From: Acholeplasmataceae bacterium
GTDB lineage: Bacteria > Bacillota_I > Bacilli_A > ML615J-28 > CAG-698
DNA: 6,406 bases
Direction of reading: 5' to 3'
Assembly: GCA_012840905.1 (NCBI GenBank)
Contig: DUVT01000065.1
Location: forward strand, 1 to 6,406
Position numbers and translations under genes: made by a program. Of this stretch, positions 4,339-6,406 are shown piece by piece (the stretch's first letter is position 1; each line of letters begins with the position of its first letter). The notes under the pieces are model-generated. The model did not search any database. It worked only from the letters and a program-made list of their open reading frames with translations, and had not been told where the DNA came from.

Positions 4339-5565
4339 TTAAATTTCAAAAATTTCATTGTCATCGGAGGCGAAAATATTTGTTTTTTTATCTAATGATA
4401 ATTTATATATATCTAAATTATTTAATCCTTCCTCAATTAAATCAGCTAAATCGCACTTACTTTCTTCATATAAAACCTTGTCTAATTTAGGTTTTATAAT
4501 TGGATGTTCAGGTACGAAAATTGTACAACAATCTTCGTAAGGTTTAATTGAAATTTCATATGTATCAATTTTTCTTGCAATTTTAATAACTTCATTTTTA
4601 TCGAACGTGGCTAGTGGTCTAATAACCGGAATGTTAGTTACTTCATTAATTACACGCATACTCTCAAGAGTTTGGGATGCTACTTGGCCAATACTTTCTC
4701 CATTTACAATAATACTATCATTGTTATTCAAAACTATTTTTTCTGCAATTTTGTACATTGCTCTACGCATTAAGGTAATGTTGTAAATTGGATCAGCCTT
4801 TTGATAGATTCTTTCTTGAATTTTTGTAAATGGAAAGACTATTAAATCCATCTTACCATCAATTGTGTACTTACATAATTGTTCTGTTAGATCAATAACT
4901 TTTTGCAATGACATATCTGATGTATATGGTGGAGATGCAAAATGGAGTGCTGTTAATTTAATTCCTTTTTTAAGCGCTAAATATCCAGCAACAGGACTAT
5001 CAATTCCACCACTCATCATTAGAATACCACTACCTGACATTCCACTTGGTAGTCCACCTAAGCCCGGAATGGATTCTACATATACATATGTTCCTTCAAC
5101 CCTCATATCAATTGATAATACTAATTCCGGATTATGAACATCAACTGTTAGTCCATCAACATTTGGTAAAATCCTTTTTGCAACCTCTCTAGTTATCTCA
5201 ATAGAGGTTGCAGGAAATCTTTTATCTCCGCGATTAGTTTCAACTTTGAAAGTTAAATTTGGTTTTGTTTTTAATTCTTTTATAAGTTCAATTGCAACCT
5301 TTGCAATTTTTTCATAATCCGCTTCAACCTTTTTACATAAACTATAAGAATGAAGTCCTACTACTGTATTTAATGCCTCTATTACTTGTTTATAATCTTC
5401 GCCGTTTAAATATATATAAAAACGGTAGTCTGTTTGCTTGAAAGTTAAATTTTCAAAGTTTTTTAGTTTTTCCTTTATATTGTCATTTATTTTCTTTTGA
5501 AATTGTTTATAGTTCTTTTTCTTTAAAGTCATTTCGCCGTAGCGGACTAAAATTAAATCATACAT
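4339..5565 (-). CDS. thiI: tRNA 4-thiouridine synthase ThiI (no rhodanese domain)
   Basis: A 408-residue ATP-dependent sulfurtransferase that makes 4-thiouridine at position 8 of tRNA, and in some bacteria also feeds sulfur to the thiamine thiazole. An N-terminal ferredoxin-like domain (~1-60) and THUMP domain (~60-165) bind tRNA. The PP-loop domain (~175-385) carries the ATP-binding SGGIDSP motif (185-191), NGESIGQVASQ (288-298) and the Cys pair in YEDCCTIF (343-350), which includes the conserved catalytic cysteine. The protein ends without the C-terminal rhodanese domain of E. coli ThiI, as in Bacillus ThiI, where a dedicated cysteine desulfurase supplies the sulfur directly. The start is supported by GGAGAAG (5579-5573) 7 bases upstream. 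The gene overlaps the upstream desulfurase gene by 8 bases, indicating an operon with coupled translation. Confidence 0.97.
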   Translation of the reverse strand: MYDLILVRYGEMTLKKKNYKQFQKKINDNIKEKLKNFENLTFKQTDYRFYIYLNGEDYKQVIEALNTVVGLHSYSLCKKVEADYEKIAKVAIELIKELKTKPNLTFKVETNRGDKRFPATSIEITREVAKRILPNVDGLTVDVHNPELVLSIDMRVEGTYVYVESIPGLGGLPSGMSGSGILMMSGGIDSPVAGYLALKKGIKLTALHFASPPYTSDMSLQKVIDLTEQLCKYTIDGKMDLIVFPFTKIQERIYQKADPIYNITLMRRAMYKIAEKIVLNNNDSIIVNGESIGQVASQTLESMRVINEVTNIPVIRPLATFDKNEVIKIARKIDTYEISIKPYEDCCTIFVPEHPIIKPKLDKVLYEESKCDLADLIEEGLNNLDIYKLSLDKKTNIFASDDNEIFEI

Positions 5566-6406
5566 TTTCTAACTTCTCCAGTGCTTTTATTAATTTTTCT
5601 ACTTCTTGTGATGTTGTTAAATGGGAAAGACTAATTCTTACACTTGTAGTTGCACGTTCTAGTGAATTAGTCATAGCATAAATAGTCTTTTCAGGTTTTT
5701 TAAGTTTTGAGCTACATGCACTTCCAGTACTTACAAATATTTCATCTTCTTCTAAATAGTGAAGAAGTGTTTCACCTTGAATATTCGGAATTGAAATATT
5801 AAAAATATATGGACTTGCATTTTCTGGACTATTAATGATTATATTTTTAAATTTACTAACCTTTTCTCTTAATTGTTTATTTAAAGCTTGTACATATATA
5901 AAATGCTCTTCAACTTGTGGTGCAAAAATTTTTACAGCTTTACATAATGCAACAACTAATGCTAAATCTAGTGTTCCAGGTTTGATTTTATATTGGTTAC
6001 TAGCACCATATAAACGACTTGCTAATTCCACATTTTCTCTAACAGCAAGTAAGCCAATTCCCTTAGGAGCATATATCTTATGTCCACTTAAGGAAAGTAG
6101 ATCTATATCGTTAAAATCAAAGTTAGGAACAATTTTACATATCCCTTGAACAACATCAACATGTAGTTTTACTTTCGGATATTTTTTTACTAACTTTATT
6201 ACTTTATCAATTGGTTGAATTGAACCAACTATATTGTTTACCCACATTACGGAAACTAATAAAACATCTTTATTTAATTCTTCTTCAAGCTGTGTTAAAT
6301 TTATTATTCCATTTGCATCTACATCTAAATAAACCACTTCATAACCTCTGGCTTCTAAATTTTTAAAAACTTCAAAAACAGATGGATGTTCAATTTTTGT
6401 TGTAAT
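5558..6406 (-). CDS. nifZ: Cysteine desulfurase, NifS/IscS/NifZ type (5' end cut by window edge)
   Basis: The frame stays open to the right edge, so the GTG at 6337 is not the start; 282 residues are visible of about 380 typical for the family. This pyridoxal-phosphate (PLP) enzyme of aminotransferase class V removes sulfur from L-cysteine and carries it as a persulfide. Visible in order, numbered from the edge: EHPSV with the PLP-stacking H7, MWVNN (54-58), HVDVVQ (82-87) with the pyridine-binding D84, SGHK with the Schiff-base K110, KPGTLDLAL (142-150), and STGSACSS (226-233) with the catalytic C231. The 8-base overlap with thiI makes it the likely dedicated sulfur donor for tRNA thiolation. 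The symbol nifZ follows the B. subtilis nifZ-thiI pair and rests on context. The position after VNN is Ile where many relatives have Glu. Confidence 0.95.
   Translation of the reverse strand: MTTKIEHPSVFEVFKNLEARGYEVVYLDVDANGIINLTQLEEELNKDVLLVSVMWVNNIVGSIQPIDKVIKLVKKYPKVKLHVDVVQGICKIVPNFDFNDIDLLSLSGHKIYAPKGIGLLAVRENVELASRLYGASNQYKIKPGTLDLALVVALCKAVKIFAPQVEEHFIYVQALNKQLREKVSKFKNIIINSPENASPYIFNISIPNIQGETLLHYLEEDEIFVSTGSACSSKLKKPEKTIYAMTNSLERATTSVRISLSHLTTSQEVEKLIKALEKLENV

Noticed and set aside
4865..5137. Open frame on the plus strand within thiI, and similar frames opposite the FNR, methyltransferase and desulfurase genes
   Set aside because: These lie wholly opposite well-supported genes, have no ribosome-binding site or recognisable domain, and are expected antisense frames.
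6335..6337. GTG at 6337 as the start of the desulfurase
   Set aside because: The frame continues to the right edge and encodes the conserved EHPSV motif, so the true start is outside the window.
1..6406. CRISPR arrays, insertion sequences, tRNA or rRNA genes, toxin-antitoxin or defence modules
   Set aside because: No spaced direct repeats, transposase or integrase motifs, RNA gene signatures or defence domains were seen in any part of the window.

Overview
The window is about 6.4 kb of very A+T-rich DNA, roughly 70% A+T by eye. It has strong Shine-Dalgarno sites (AGGAGG, GGAGGTG), short intergenic gaps and U-tailed hairpin terminators, which points to a low-GC Gram-positive (Bacillota). An alpha/beta-type small acid-soluble spore protein (SASP) means the lineage makes endospores, or descends from one that did. 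The SASP resembles Bacillus-type SASPs more than clostridial ones. The order cysteine desulfurase - thiI - SASP matches the nifZ-thiI-sspA order I recall from Bacillus subtilis. A rubredoxin, a four-cysteine FNR-type regulator and a DUF438/hemerythrin/PAS protein suggest an anaerobic or facultative life. My inference is a spore-forming, very A+T-rich member of the Bacilli or a sister group (a Turicibacter-like relative would fit), but the sequence does not fix the genus.

Left part (1-2014), redox sensing and electron transfer. The 3' part of a DUF438-hemerythrin-PAS gene runs rightward off the left edge and ends at a strong terminator. Convergent to it is a CRP/FNR regulator with three N-terminal cysteines and one central cysteine, the pattern of the [4Fe-4S] oxygen sensor FNR. 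It has its own consensus-like promoter. Behind it, on the same strand but separated by an 18-bp terminator stem, is a 52-residue rubredoxin.

Middle part (2015-3847). A divergent promoter region serves rubredoxin (leftward) and a Nudix hydrolase (rightward). It carries a palindrome close to an FNR box that overlaps the Nudix -35 element. The Nudix gene and a convergent SpoU/TrmH-type RNA 2'-O-methyltransferase end only 2 bases apart, with both stop codons inside one bidirectional terminator hairpin. The methyltransferase is the second gene of a two-gene operon behind a coiled-coil/three-helix membrane protein of unknown function. The two are joined by an ATGA stop/start overlap, and the second gene has no visible Shine-Dalgarno site of its own.

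Right part (3848-6406), all leftward. The SASP has its own terminator. Upstream of it lie thiI and a cysteine desulfurase cut by the right edge; these two overlap by 8 bases. They should form a sulfur relay in which the desulfurase passes persulfide sulfur to ThiI for 4-thiouridine in tRNA (and possibly thiamine). Between thiI and the SASP gene there is an unexplained 11-bp perfect inverted repeat and a 10-bp tandem repeat.

I found no rRNA, tRNA, CRISPR array, insertion sequence or prophage gene. No gene-free stretch exceeds 300 bases. The window is mostly housekeeping. The least understood parts are the membrane protein, the DUF438/FNR/rubredoxin neighbourhood and the thiI-SASP intergenic repeats.
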